NCBI RefSeq assembly: GCF_002234675.1 | Contig: NC_019867.2 | Coordinates: 4,110,001-4,174,000, forward strand | Length of the DNA stretch: 64,000 bases | Reading direction: 5' to 3' | DNA from: Oryzias latipes | Taxonomy: Eukaryota > Chordata > Actinopteri > Beloniformes > Adrianichthyidae | Part shown: positions 10,307 through 22,139 of the stretch, one piece after another | Layout: each line of letters opens with the position of its first letter | How positions within the stretch are numbered: position 1 is the stretch's first letter | Position numbers and translations under genes: made by a program | The notes under the pieces: model-generated | Databases searched by the model: none | What the model saw: only the letters and a program-made list of their open reading frames with translations | What the model was told of the DNA's origin: nothing

Positions 10307-11524
10307 GTACACCAACACGTCTTTTCCTGATGGCTTTAACACCAATGTCGTGAAGGGGATTTAGCTAATCTGTCATTACGTAGTCACTAGATGCTAGTCA
10401 TTTCTTAAAAACATTTCCCTTCTTTTTTGGCTCAGTTGCTGGACTTTTTCTCATCAGATAATCTTAAGGATTTGCATTTCTGCTCCTTCTGTGCTTCATT
10501 TTTTAACACACACAATTTGAATAAAGAAATAGTCAGAAAGTGAGTTTTATAGCAAATTTTCTGATGTATGTCCTCAGTCGTCAGAAAAATCCAACAAAAA
10601 CACGTTAAAAACACCAAACACTATTTTCATCAGAGTGGGTCTTTGGTTGAAAACTACATGGATGTAAAGCAGCAGATCATGTTTAACCATGTAGTAACAG
10701 CTCTGTTCAGTGTTTTTCCTCTGCTTTTATAATAGATAAAAAAAAATGTTTATGCTTTTTACCAGCAGATGACTGCAGGTTGCTTATTAGGAATAAGAGA
10801 TTTTCATAGTTTAAAGATAAAAAAAATTAAAAATAAATATTTCTCTGTTATTTTCCATCTGCAGACTTTACTGTAAATTTTCACATTTATTTTGTTGATA
10901 AAACCCTTTTGGTTTTCTTTCAAACTTTAAAAGGAGATGTCCTTTGTCAGTGAATAAATGATGAAAAATTAAAAAAATTATTCTGATCCTTTTTATGTGT
11001 TTTTTTTTTTTTTGTAAAAATGACAGCAGCTTTTTTTGTTAATCGAATAGGTGTACTAAGAGATGCTACTCTATTTCTGCAGGTTAGTGCTGTTCTTGGT
11101 TGTAGTATGTAGTTTTTTTTTTAAATCTTTTTGAGCATGGGTGCACTTCTTCACTGATAACATTCACAAAGCTATCTATAAAAGAAGAAATAAAAAAACT
11201 CTAGTTTATATTAATTGCATGCATTGTTATCTAAACAAAAAAGCATAAAAAAAACTCAAAGAAAAATCTGTTATGAAATTTAATATTTTAACTACTGAGT
11301 ATGATGTTTGGATAAACTCAGAGTTGATAACCTGGCAGTGGTAAATGTTTTCTACACTAATTAGTAAAATGGAATAATTTCCCATGGTCCACCTGATGCT
11401 TTTTCATGGCATACTGGTTGTTAAACACTGTACAATCTTTGTTCTGCTGTTTAAGACTTTGCTGCATGTTCTCAGTTTGTTTAATTTACTTTTTTTTCTC
11501 AAATCCTGTGCTTTTTGTTTTCAG
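10307..11524. other. Intron-like stretch where the catalytic exons should be
   Basis: AT-rich noncoding sequence. In ERAP1 the region between CFDEP and the segment ending FCS spans several hundred codons, including GAMEN and HEXXH-(X18)-E. None of these can be read here in any frame. Positions from about 11130 match 32520 onward in copy B, so the retained part is the 3' end of the original intron. Confidence 0.7.
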
Positions 11525-12157
11525 ATCTGCAGCTCAGATGATTTGGACGAAGGCCGAATGAAGCACAAAGAGTTTTGCTCCAAACGCTTTTAGCAAGAAT
11601 ATCAGATGGAAAAAAACACTCTGTCCTCATGTGGCTTCGTTGATTATCTTCCACTTTTGGCTTCTCCCATCAGGGGTCGCCACAGCGAACAAGTCGCTAG
11701 GTAAACTTGGCAATGTTTTTACGCCGGATGCCCTTCCTGACGCAACCTTCTCAAACCAGGCTTGGAACCGGTACAGAGGTAGAGAAGGGAACAGGGAGCA
11801 GCCCGGAGTCGAACCCTGGTTTCACGGACGGAAGGCGCCGCAAACCAGCACGAGCTAAACTGGCTCGCTTTGTTGATTATCAATGTTAACTATTTTTTAG
11901 CTTTCACCGTATTCATTAAATCTGATTTAAAGTTACAATGTGAAGCTTCTGAGCGCATTTGATGCATTTTGAGCTTAAGGGATGTGGACTGATCGGCAGA
12001 AGTGGTACTCGGGGGATGAGCTGGATGTCAGGGCCATCATGGACACCTGGATGCTGCAGGAGGGCTTCCCGCTGGTCACCGTGGAGGTCAAAGGGCGGGA
12101 GGTCAGGCTGAGTCAGGAGCGCTTCCTGAGGACGGACAACCCCTCCCTCACTGAAGG
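11525..12157 (+). pseudogene. erap1: ERAP1-like copy A, middle exons (damaged)
   Basis: Exon 11525-11593 follows a TTTTCAG acceptor and encodes ICSSDD...EFCSK. Compared with copy B it has lost its end and splice donor, and it runs into TAG at 11591-11593. After a SINE, exon 12000-12157 (acceptor CGGCAG, donor GTAATA) encodes KWYSGDELDV and EGFPLVTVEVKGREV, matching the ERAP1 segment that leads into the C-terminal domain. This exon has a Met where copy B and the family have Thr (DTW-M/T-LQ). Splicing across 11525-11593 as in an intact gene is no longer possible. Confidence 0.8.
11649..11881. mobile_element. SINE-like insertion with target-site duplication
   Basis: The 10-base sequence GTTGATTATC stands at 11639-11648 and again at 11872-11881. 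Copy B has a single version of the site near 32799-32808. The insert carries CTTCTCCCATCAGGGGTCGC and a GTCGAACCCTGG stretch resembling a Pol III B box. This is a clean filled/empty pair showing insertion after the ERAP duplication. Confidence 0.8.
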
Positions 12158-12873
12158 GTAATAAACCCATAAGTCACTTCTAAATAAATCCCTTTTCCTT
12201 TATTCATTTCTTAAAGCCAGAACAACAGCAGCTATAAAAGTAGAAACATTCTGGCCCACATAGCTAATATTTTCCCTGCATGTGACCGTTTTTTCTTTAA
12301 ATGATTAAAAATGAAAAGAAAATCAAAAATTGTCACGGAAATCCTCACAGCATGAGTGAAAAAAGGCCATCTGTCAATCATTTCTGCTGGAGCTAAAATG
12401 AAGGAGAGCAGACGTGAGGAACCTCAAGTGCAGATCTGTAACCTCGGCAGGAGCTCTGAACTGGAAATTTGAACAAGATTGGAAGAGACGTTCAGAAAAA
12501 CATCAGTAAATGGACTGAAACACTGTGAGGCTGTAAACGATCAGATTTCTTTTCAATTTCATGTAAATTTGTCCACATTCCAAAGTACCGCAGTAGGATT
12601 TCTCAACCATTGTTTTGGCGGTGACACAGTGCATCTGTTCACCTGCAGGATTTTTTTTCCCGGTTTGTTTGTGTGAATTGTGGGTAGGTCTGGGTATTTT
12701 TCATCGACCACTTCATTTATGGCATTGACCTGGGATGATTTTGGGGGCCTCAGAATCAGGTTTTTTTGGGAGGAAAATAAACTTTGTTGGCCAAGGAGTA
12801 TTTATTTATTTTAGGGCCTCACCGTCTCCGGAGACTATGGTCAAGCCAAGAAGCTTCGTGTTGGATACGAGAT
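12158..12873. other. Intron of ERAP copy A left of the chromovirus
   Basis: The first ~80 bases match copy B (33085-33156). From about 12236 the two copies differ completely. I recognise no gene or named repeat in 12236-12873. Confidence 0.5.
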
Positions 12874-13368
12874 TGTCATGGCTACAGAACACTTTTCGAA
12901 CCCAGATGCTGGAACCCAGAAGAAACACAGCGGGAGGCGAGCGTGGCAGGTAAGAGATTTAATACGAGGAGCAGAAAGCAGAGCGTGAGCAGGACTGGAT
13001 GTCGGTTCCAAACTGGAGACAGAGGTTAGCGGCGTCACTGGTGGATTTCTCCGTAGGCAGATGCTGGCGAAGGTTGGGATACTTGAGGTGGCAGAGGCTC
13101 GTGGTGGGACCGCAGGAGAGGACAGATTGGCGAGACCGGCTGGAAGCTGATTCAGGCGACCACTCGTGGTACTGGATTCCTGAAGGTGAGTAGAGAGAGA
13201 CAGATTTAGTCATAGACTTGACGTAGCAAACGAACAATAGCTTGACTTGAAGACCAACTATGCACTTATGAAGGCGGATGAGGTGATGAGGTAAGTGGTC
13301 GCAGGTGTTGAGAATCAGCAGCCAAGCGGAGAGGAGAGGGGGAGGAGTCCGACAGAGACACCATATCA
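12874..13368 (-). repeat. 3' LTR of the chromovirus
   Basis: On the minus strand the LTR runs from TGATATGGTG (13368) to CCATGACA (12874), giving TG...CA ends and about 495 bases. A purine run, GGGGGGG (about 13372-13378), sits just upstream on the minus strand, as expected of a polypurine tract. Without a second LTR, age and target duplication cannot be judged. Confidence 0.75.
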
Positions 13369-13400
13369 GTACCCCCCCCTCAACGACCGCCTCCAGGCGG

Positions 13401-15965
13401 TCAAGGGCGGCGATCAGGGTGGGCACGGTAGAAATCCTCAATGAGAGAGGGGTCCAAAATAAACGAGCGGGGAATCCGTGAGTGCTCCTTCGGACCGTAG
13501 CCCACCCAGTCGACCAGGAACTGGAATCCACGACCCCTCCGACGGACATCCAAAATCCGGCTGACGTCATAGGCCGGAGCGCCGTCGATGACCCGGGCGG
13601 GCGGTGGGGAAGTGGACGGCGGGCACAGAGGACTGTCCTGGACTGGCTTGATCTGGGAGATGTGAAACGACGGGTGGACCTTCAGGGCTTTGGGCAAACG
13701 AAGACGGACACAGGTAGGGTTGATGAGTTTGTCTATGACGTAAGGACCGATGAATCGGGGAGCCAGTTTCTTGGAGGATGCCTGAATGGGGATATTGCGA
13801 GTGGAGAGCCAAACCCTCTGACCAGGTTGATAGTCAGGTCCCACCACCCTGCGACGGTTGGCGATCCGGCAGTTGCTCTCCTTGGTGCGGAGGAGAGCGG
13901 CCTTCGTCTGAGTCCAGACGCGTTGACAACGCTGGAGGTGATGGTGGACGGAATGCACTGCCAGATCCAACTCCTGGGATGGAAACAGAGGTGGCGAGTA
14001 CCCTAGAGCGGCCTCAAAAGGAGAGATCCCGGTGGCAGATGAAGGATGAGTGTTATGGGCGTACTCTATCCATACCAGGAAGGTGGACCAGTCCTTTTCA
14101 TTCTGTGCCGCCAGACAGCGGAGAGCTGCCTCCAGCTCCTGGTTCGCTCTCTCCGCTTGGCCATTTGACTGGGGATGATAACCGGACGAGAGACTGACCG
14201 TGGCCCCCAAGGCCGAGCAGAAAGCCTTCCACACTTGTGACGTGAATTGGGGGCCAAGGTCGGAGACAATGTCCATAGGGATGCCATGGTGGCGAAAAAC
14301 GTGTTTGACCATCAGATCAGCAGTTTTTGTGGCCGTGGGGAGTTGAGGAAGGGGGATGAAGTGAGCCATTTTCGAAAAACGATCAATAACAGTGAGGACA
14401 GTAGTGTTACCGTGTGACGGGGGGAGACCGGTGACGAAATCCATGGCAAGATGGGACCAGGGTCGATTGGGAGTGGGGAGAGGATGAAGCAGACCTGCCG
14501 GAGCTGAGGATGTCGGTTTTGATCGGGCGCACGTGGAGCAGGCAGCGACATACTCCCGCACGTCCTTTTCCATGGCAGGCCAATGGAACCTTTTGCGGAT
14601 AAGGTTCAGAGTCCGGTGAACCCCCCCATGGCAAGCCAAGCGGGAAGTATGCCCCCAGGTGATGACCTCGGACCGGAGATCAGCAGGGACGAACAAGGTA
14701 CCCCTGGGGACAGGAGGGTGGTTATTATTGTCTCTCAGGGCTTGGAGTACCTTGTTTTCGACGTCCCACGTGAGGGCTCCGATGACGCAGGTGGAGGGAA
14801 GGATAGTGGCTGGGGCGCGTTCTGATGGGCTGTACTTTCGGGACAGGGCGTCAGGCTTGACATTTCGGGATCCGGGTCTGTAGGTGATTACAAAATTAAA
14901 GCGGTCAAAAAAGAGACACCAACGAGCTTGCCTGGAGTTGATCCGTTTGGCTGAGCGGAGATAGGCCCGGTTCTTGTGATCGGTCCAGACGATGAATGGC
15001 TGTTCTGCTCCCTCCAACCAGTGACGCCACTCCTCCAAAGCTAGCTTGATGGCAAGTAGTTCCTGGTTGCCGACATCGTAATTCTGTTCTGCCGGTGATA
15101 ATTTGCAGGAGAAAAAGGCACAAGGTTTCATTTTGCCTGTTGAGTCTTCCTTTTGGGAGAGGACGGCCCCCACACCGGTATCAGAAGCGTCGACCTCGAC
15201 GATGAATTGGCGAGATGGGTCCGGTTGGATAAGGATGGGTGCGGACACGAACAGTTCTTTCAATTTGTCAAAGGCTTGTTGGGCTTCAGTGGACCAGACA
15301 AAGGGGTGAGAAGTAGAAGTAAGGCGCGTGAGGGGAGAAGCTATGCTGCTGTAATTACGGATAAAGCGCCTGTAAAAATTGGCGAAGCCTAAAAACTGTT
15401 GAAGTTTTTTCCGAGTGTCTGGAGGAGCCCAGTTGGTGACGGCTTCTAACTTAGCAGGATCAGGTCGGATGCAACCGGCCTCAATGATATAGCCGAGAAA
15501 CTGAACGGTTGAAACATGAAACTCGCATTTCATTTATTTTACATAAAGCTGGTTTTCCAATAATCTCTCCAGCACGAGACATACGTGGTGATCATGTTGG
15601 GCCTGATCCTGTGAGTAGATGAGAATGTCATCTAGGTATACGAAGACGAACCGATTAAGGAAATCACGGAGTATGTCGTTAACTAACCTCTGGAAGACTG
15701 CAGGGGCGTTGGTGAGGCCAAAAGGCATGACCAAATATTCATAGTGGCCTAAGGGGGTTTTGAATGCAGTCTTCCATTCGTCGCCTTCTTTGATGCGAAC
15801 CAAATGGTATGCATTGCGGAGGTCTAATTTAGTGAAGATTCGAGCTTTTTGAACGGAGTCAAAAACGGATGTGATTAGTGGCAGGGAGTATTTATCTTTG
15901 ACTGTGATCTGATTAAGTTCGCGGTAATCGATACAAGGCCTGAGTGTCTTATCTTTTTTCTCCAC
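13401..15965 (-). pseudogene. Chromovirus pol: RT, RNase H, integrase, chromodomain
   Basis: From 15965 down: RT ([17 protein letters not shown] and the YLDD catalytic motif), then RNase H ([10 protein letters not shown]). Next comes integrase with an HHCC zinc finger, the first Asp in MDFVTGLP, the second Asp in [10 protein letters not shown] and the Glu in [11 protein letters not shown]. At the C-terminus is a chromodomain ([19 protein letters not shown]). An in-frame TAA near 15534 separates RT from the rest, so no full polyprotein can be made. The remaining catalytic residues look intact, suggesting a fairly young copy. Confidence 0.88.
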
Positions 15966-16370
15966 AAGAAAAATCCAGCCCCCACAGGGGAGGAGGAGGG
16001 TCGTATGTGCCCTAGCGAAAGCGCTTCCTGGATGTATTGTTCCATGGCGTTTCTTTCGGGGCCCGACAGGTTGAATAGCCGCCCCTTAGGTAAAGGAGCA
16101 CCAGGAAGGAGGGTAATAGCGCAATCGTAAGGTCTATGCGGGGGAAGGGCGCTAGCCTTCGTTTTACTGAAAACCGCTTTTAAGTCGTGGTAACATGATG
16201 GAATGGAAGCAAGATCTACCGAGACGGGACTCTCGGTATCAATGGGACACACACACGAGGAACCGCGGACAGTAAACAGTTAGCGAGGCAGTACGAACTC
16301 CATTGAGTGACAGATCCTTGAGCCCAGTTAAATTGGGGATTGTGTAACTTAAGCCAGGAGAACCCTAACA

Positions 16371-17319
16371 CTATGGGAGTATGCACGGACTGGGTGATGT
16401 AAAACTGAACTGATTCCCTATGGTTACCTGACGTGACGAGTAGAATGGGCTTGGTACGGTGGTGATACGAGACAGGTGTTGTCCCCCGAGACCAGAAGCT
16501 TCAATGGGGTTTTCTAGGGGCTCTGTGGGGATAGACAAGTGGTTAACTACATGAAAGTCAATAAGACTCTGTTCCGCCCCAGAATCTACGAGGGCCCTAA
16601 GATCATGAACTTGGAGGTCGAGGCATAACTTGACAGGTAAATACATAAATTCTTTACCAGAATCTGTGGCAGATAACTCCCTTCGCGGCCTGTCGTCTAG
16701 CGAGGGGCTTGGGAGTTTAAACGTACTGGGCACCCCGAGACTAAATGGCCTTTAGCCCCACAGTAGAAACAGGCTCCAGCTTCGCGTCTTTTGCGCCGCT
16801 CCTCTTCTGACAGCCTTGAGTGACCGATCTGCATGGGTTCATCCATAGTCTTGGAGGGGACAGGACATTCAGCATACGGGCCTGGATCGATCGGTGGAGC
16901 GTGGACTGACTTAGTCGGATGACGTGGAGGCGGATGATTCCATTCTTTTTGGCGTTCACGTATCCTAACGTCTGACCTGAGAGCGGCGGAAACTAACTCC
17001 TCAAAGGATCGTGCTTCCGGTTGAGAACAAAGGTGGTCTTTAATTTGTTCATTCAAGGACTGGTAAAAAACACCTTTGAGGGCCAGATCCAGCCAGCCAG
17101 CTTCTGTTTGAGGGCAAGCAGCCGCCGGGTCGCCTCTTCCTGTTTACGAGGTTGATCGAATATCAGGCGGAATTCGCCGAGGAATCGCTCATAGGACAGG
17201 TGAGAGATGGGGTTGGCAGAGAGAAAGGCTTGGGCCCACTGGAGAGCTTTGCTTCGTAGAGAATTGACAATGAGTGTGATCTTTCTGTGGTCGGTTTGAT
17301 AGAATCGGGGAGGCACCAT
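16371..17319 (-). pseudogene. Chromovirus gag and protease remnants
   Basis: Gag frames 17319-17053 and 17056-16697 overlap in different frames, so a frameshift lies near 17055. The second ends with a CCHC zinc knuckle (CFYCGAKGHLVSGC). The frame 16733-16371 holds the aspartic protease motif ALVDSGAEQS. Gag lacks its N-terminus at the truncated edge. The piece 16252-15875 bridges protease and RT out of frame. Confidence 0.8.
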
Positions 17320-17433
17320 ATCAGAGATTATCTTAAAAAAAATCAGATTTCTAGTGTGTTTGTATAAACCAAGAGTGACAGAGTAAAAATTATTTTATTT
17401 CCTAGTAGGTTTGATCAATCTGTGTGTCGGCAG

Positions 17434-20400
17434 GTTCTTGTGGCAGATCCCGTTGACCTACATGACCAGCACCTCCTGCTCCGTCCACCGTTTCCTTCTG
17501 AAAACAAAATCTGGTGAATGTTTGCAGACTCTTCCTCCCAAACACGACTAGATATGTGAGCTCCCCCCCTCACCCTATGTCTCTTCCCTTTCAGACGTCC
17601 TGTACCTGCCAGAGGAGGTGGACTGGGTGAAGTTCAACGTCAACATGAGCGGCTACTACATGGTCCACTATGGCGGTGGGGGCTGGAACTCCATCATCTC
17701 CCTGCTGCATCACAACCACACAGCCCTGAGTGGCAACGACCGGGCCAGCCTGATCCACAACGTCTTCCAGCTGGTCAGGTCCGTCTCCTGCAGGAACACA
17801 CTTCCTGTTTCATCTCCTCTGGGCGGAGTCACAGTTCATCACTGAGTCTGGTCACTTGTTATGTGCAGTGTAGAGAAGGTGAGGCTGGACACGGCCCTGG
17901 AGCTGTCCCTTTACCTGTCCAGAGAGACGGAGATCATGGCGGTCTGGCAGGGCTTTGGGGAACTTGTACCTCTCTACAAACTGATGGAGAAGCGAGACAT
18001 GCCTGAGCTGGAGAACCAGATGAAGGTTTGTGGCGTGTCACAACGGGAGCATAAACAAAACTCTGTACTTTAAAGGTTTGAGGAGAATTGAAGAGCAGAA
18101 GGAAATAGATGAAAATATAAATGTTCACTCTAGGATTTACAATCTTCAGGAATTTGTGTTCAAATTTTGCAATGTGAGTTATTTATCATCATAATGTGAA
18201 CAAGTAATTATAAACTGTGAAAATTATAATTGACAGCAAAACATAAACATCTCCCATGATGCATTGGGTTAAAGTGACCGCATCTCAGCGCACAATGAGT
18301 CTTCGTGTTAAACGTCTTGAAACCACAATGAACACACATCAAACAGTTTTTGAATATTTAACTTAACCTTTATTGTGTCTTTTAGAAAAAACAGCTGCAA
18401 CTTTCAGCTTTTTCTGCCACAATTATCACAAAAATGCACGTGAGATTGCAGAGGGACTGTAGATCAATACAGACAATGAGTTTCTCCTTTTTTTTTTTAA
18501 TTTTTGGATGCTGGTGTGCCGCGGGATTTTTGTCAAGGTTAAAGTGTGCCGTGGCTCAAAAAAGGTTGAAAAACACTGATCTAAATTTACCATCAGTTTT
18601 TCTATCTGTTCTTTTCTATAGATCATTTTGTAATCATTTTTTCATATGTTGCTGCTTCAATGCCTTTTTCTTTACATGTGCAAATTTAAAAAAAGAAAGG
18701 AAATTTCATAAATTAAGTTAACAATTTAAACAAGGAAATAATTATTTAAAAAAAATAATCTATCATTAGTTAACAGATCGTAAAGTTGTGTCTATCTCGT
18801 GCTTACAATTGAAAAAGGTTGAACTTCACTGATTGACGTCCCTGCTAGTGCAGATCAGTGGATCCCACATTGAGGGGTAAACCTGCGTCCGCTCGTCTCC
18901 TTCAGAGCTTCATCGTGGATCTGTTCCGGGGGCTGATCGATCAGCAGGAGTGGAACGACTCTGGCTCGGTGTCCCAGCGAGTGTTGAGGAGTTACCTGCT
19001 GCTGTTCGCCTGCGTCAGGAACTACAGTCCCTGTGTGACCAAAGCCACGCAGCTTTTTAACCAGTGGAGGGATTCTGATGGCACCATGAGGTCAGAGGTC
19101 ACAGCAGTGTGTAAAACCATACCGTCTTTAGTCTGAACTGACACTCTTGTGGCTTTAGCCTCCCTGTGGACATCACCATGGCCGTGTTTATGGTTGGAGC
19201 TCGCACACGGGAGGGGTGGGACTTCCTGTATGAGAAGTACCGCACGTCTCTGCAGATGTCGGTGAAGAGCCGCTTGAAGTGGGCCATGGCGGTAACAACG
19301 ATGACGGACAAGCTTCAGTGGTGAGTCTCAGCAAATGAGTACATCGGATTTCAAGGTTACTGGACTGAAGCTAAACCTCTCCTCCTCTGTAGGATGATGG
19401 AGCAGAGCCTCAACGGGGAGGTGATGAAGACCCAGGACCTCCCAGATGTGATCGTCTCTGTCGCCAGGAATCCTCATGGCTTTAAACTGGCGTGGGACTT
19501 CCTCAGAACCCACTGGCACACGCTGATTCAGAAGTCAGTGAACTCATCACACATGAACATTTCAAACAGCAGGGATGGTACCAAAACGGAGCAGAGATAT
19601 TGCAAATACAATAATAAAGCATCACTGTATAAAAACGGGCATCTCGATGCTTCATTGATGTGCTTCGTTATGCGGCACAATTCTAGCCAACCATTTTACC
19701 TTTCCAGTTATTGTGGGCGGGCTCATATAAGGATGGGTGAGGCCGTGAGGGTGGGCGGAGCTTCAGTCAAAATGCTGAAGGCAGAGCGCACATCTTACAT
19801 CAAAACTTTCTAATTCAGCGTCCTGCTGAACAAGAGCACTTTGAAGAATTCTCAGAAAAAAGATCGTTGTCATGGTGATGAGTGCTAAAATCCGTGCTCA
19901 CTGGAAACAGATGACTGTCAGAAAGAAGGAAATCGAGCATCTGAGACACTTTCAAACGCTCTCCTGTGCTCCTGTGTCGCTGCTTTGTCACACTTAAATG
20001 TTTTTGGAAAAAGTTGGTGATGTGTTTTTTCAATTTTTGGGGAACCGATTCGAGTACCGTTTAGGCACCGGCTCTGTTTTTCAAAGTACCAGTTCAGTAT
20101 CGGATAAAATCCCAACGATACCCATCCCTAATCCACATCAATGCTTTAAAACCAAATGATACAAAATAAACTTTATTCTGAGCACATGACACATTTCCAA
20201 CAGTTACTTTACAATTCTGAATCATCCAGTAGTACTATTTGTAGATTGATTTTGTAGAAACATCAACATATTTTGGTCTTCTGAACATATTTACATATAT
20301 ATTTACATATATTTTCTTTTGTCAGATAAAATAAGGATAACAATAAAAAAGGTTATTTTTTCCTGATGAAGGAAAACATATCATTGCATTTATTTAATCA

Positions 20401-21049
20401 AGTTCTATAAAAAAAAAAAAACTTTGCTCCTCTGTAAATAATTTAGTAATATTTAAAAGATGTGTTGCTAAAACATAAAAGAAATCAGAAAAAATTAAGA
20501 TCTTTCTGATAATTTTCTATCAGATGCCAAAACTTTGTTCCCAAACTGAATGTCATGTGCTGGATTAGTAGCAAAATGGCTTTCATGAGTAGAACTAAAA
20601 ACCACCTCAGTGCTGCTGTTTTCTCCAAAGAGGAGGTCAAGTTTGGAGTTAAATTCAATGCATTAACATTATTCTGTGTTTAACTGCAGGTTTGACCTGG
20701 GATCCAGCACTATATCCCACTTGGTAGCCGGAGTAACCAACCAGTACTCCACCAGAGAGATGCTTCACGAGGTGAGAGATCATTTCAGGCCACTTTTGCT
20801 AGAGGACCTGGCAGATCTAATACTTTTGTGTTGGTGTGTTGGTGTGTTTTTTGTTTATTGCTGTGCTCTTGCGTTCAGATACGAAGCTTCTTCGACTCCC
20901 TGACAGAAGAGGCGGGTTCTCAGATGAGGTGCATCCAGCAGAGCTACGAGACCATCGAGGACAACATCCGCTGGATGGACAGGAACCTTCCTCTGCTGCA
21001 GGCCTGGCTGAACAAACATGGCAGCAGAAACCACCATCAGGAGTTATGA
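17434..21049 (+). CDS. erap1: ERAP1-like copy A, C-terminal domain exons
   Basis: Eight exons, all with AG/GT borders and matching phases: 17434-17513, 17595-17778, 17869-18025, 18906-19090, 19159-19320, 19393-19533, 20690-20771, 20879-21049 (stop TGA). They encode the C-terminal helical domain of ERAP1 (LYLPEEV, YYMVHY, SNDRAS-like GNDRASLIHN, YKLMEKRDM, GSVSQR, GWDFLYEKY, FDLGSSTISHL, ETIEDNIRWMD). In ERAP1 this domain forms the bowl that contacts the peptide C-terminus; it is not catalytic by itself. The frame is fully open and continues that of exon 12000-12157. With the zinc domain missing, an active peptidase is not possible. A shorter protein could start at an internal Met such as 17643, but no promoter is evident. 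It may be a decaying gene or a retained domain. Confidence 0.75.
18240..18578 (-). mobile_element. hAT-type nonautonomous element in an ERAP A intron
   Basis: On the minus strand it starts CAGTGTTTTTCAACC at about 18578, followed by GAGCCACGGCACAC, an end typical of vertebrate hAT elements. Copy B lacks it at the matching place (about 36165-36185), so it inserted after the duplication. The left edge is approximate. Confidence 0.65.
19570..20130. mobile_element. hAT-like MITE in an ERAP A intron
   Basis: Ends are CAGGGATGGTACC at 19570 and the inverted form ATACCCATCCCTA at 20130. No coding capacity. The same 561-base element is at 37170-37730 in copy B, so it was present before the ERAP duplication. 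An open frame at 19394-19813 is just the exon read through its splice site into this element. Confidence 0.7.
20131..20689. other. ERAP A intron, no feature seen
   Basis: AT-rich intron sequence shared with copy B (about 37731-38490), except for a SINE inserted in copy B. Nothing else is recognised. Confidence 0.5.
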
Positions 21050-22139
21050 AGGGGGGGTTAAGGGGTCACAGAAGCCAAAACAGAAGCAGGTCGATGATAG
21101 AATTTCTATATTTTTTCTTGATGAAAAATGTTTTACCTGATGTATTTTTTTAAACAGGAACTAAAGTATGAAAATTAATTTATGCCAATGGAAAGGTTTA
21201 GGGGTTTTGACAAACTTAAAAATGAATTATTGCATAATTTAAATACATTTTAAGTGCATACGATCGTAGCTTAATTGGATTAAAGGTTTTAATTTTTTGT
21301 GATGTATTATAGGCACAAATTTGGGACCTGGACACTTTTTCTAAGATTGATCCTGATGTGTTTCTGTGGGTTTGTGTTAACGGTAGTTTTTGCTGTGGGG
21401 GGGCTATGTTCAACAGCACTGACGTCTGAATTTCTGTGAATTTCTTTTTTTTATTGCACTATTCTTTTAATGCTGTAAAAAGGATTTTATTCAAAGCAGA
21501 TAATTGATATTTCTGAAATATTCCGCATCAGATCATGTTTCTGATCAGTTTATCAAAGATAAAATTTCCAACTTGATTAAAAATATAATAATTAAATTTT
21601 GGTTACATTCTAAATGAGAGATGACCTTAAGTTGAAGTGAAAATAGTTTATCAATGCAGAAAATAATGTAAACATGTAAGATTTATAGTCACAAAGCTTT
21701 ATAAATAGTGTCCTAAGTTCCCTTATGAGTTAAAAGAGACATTAAATATTTTCCTTACATTATAAAAATAAAATAATGTTTTAAATGGGATTAAGGAAAA
21801 ACACTTTTAAACCATAACAGTTCATAACAGGATTCATTTTTCTGTGTTTTTATTTTCTTATCTTCGACAGACTTATTTCTGGATTCACTAAGACAGGGTT
21901 TTGACTTTGCTAAGATGTAAAAAGAATGTTGGAAATTCCAAAAACATTTTGAAAACACAATAAAAGTCCAGTTGCAACTTTTCTGGATACATTTTTCTGA
22001 TTTGGGGTTTTTGGTACAATTAAGAATTTTACTGCTTTGATTTTCATTTTAAGATCAAAAACATTTAGAAAAATGTTTAATCTTTTAATGTGGATGATTT
22101 CTTAAACACATTAAAACTTCTGGATGGCAATATCTTTTG
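21050..22139. other. 3' flank of ERAP A
   Basis: Begins with a G-rich stretch, then AT-rich sequence matching 38845-39600 downstream of copy B. The shared part is probably 3' UTR and immediate flank. Several AATAAA-like sites occur, but none can be chosen. No gene seen. Confidence 0.5.

Larger units (their letters stand above)
12874..17320 (-). mobile_element. Ty3/gypsy chromovirus, 5'-truncated, in an ERAP intron
   Basis: A minus-strand LTR retrotransposon with gag, protease, RT-RNase H, integrase, chromodomain and 3' LTR in order. The 5' LTR, primer-binding site and N-terminal gag are missing: sequence stops in gag near 17320 and ERAP intron resumes. The frame has several breaks (within 16252-16371, near 15960, and an in-frame stop between 15531 and 15536). 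Domain order and the chromodomain after integrase identify a chromovirus. It is absent from the same intron of copy B, which carries other repeats. Confidence 0.9.

Noticed and set aside
13482-15392. Plus-strand open frames opposite the chromovirus
   Set aside because: Antisense shadows of the pol and gag frames on the minus strand.
19394-19813. A 139-residue open frame
   Set aside because: It is ERAP exon 19393-19533 read through its donor into a hAT-like MITE; the same happens at 36994-37413.
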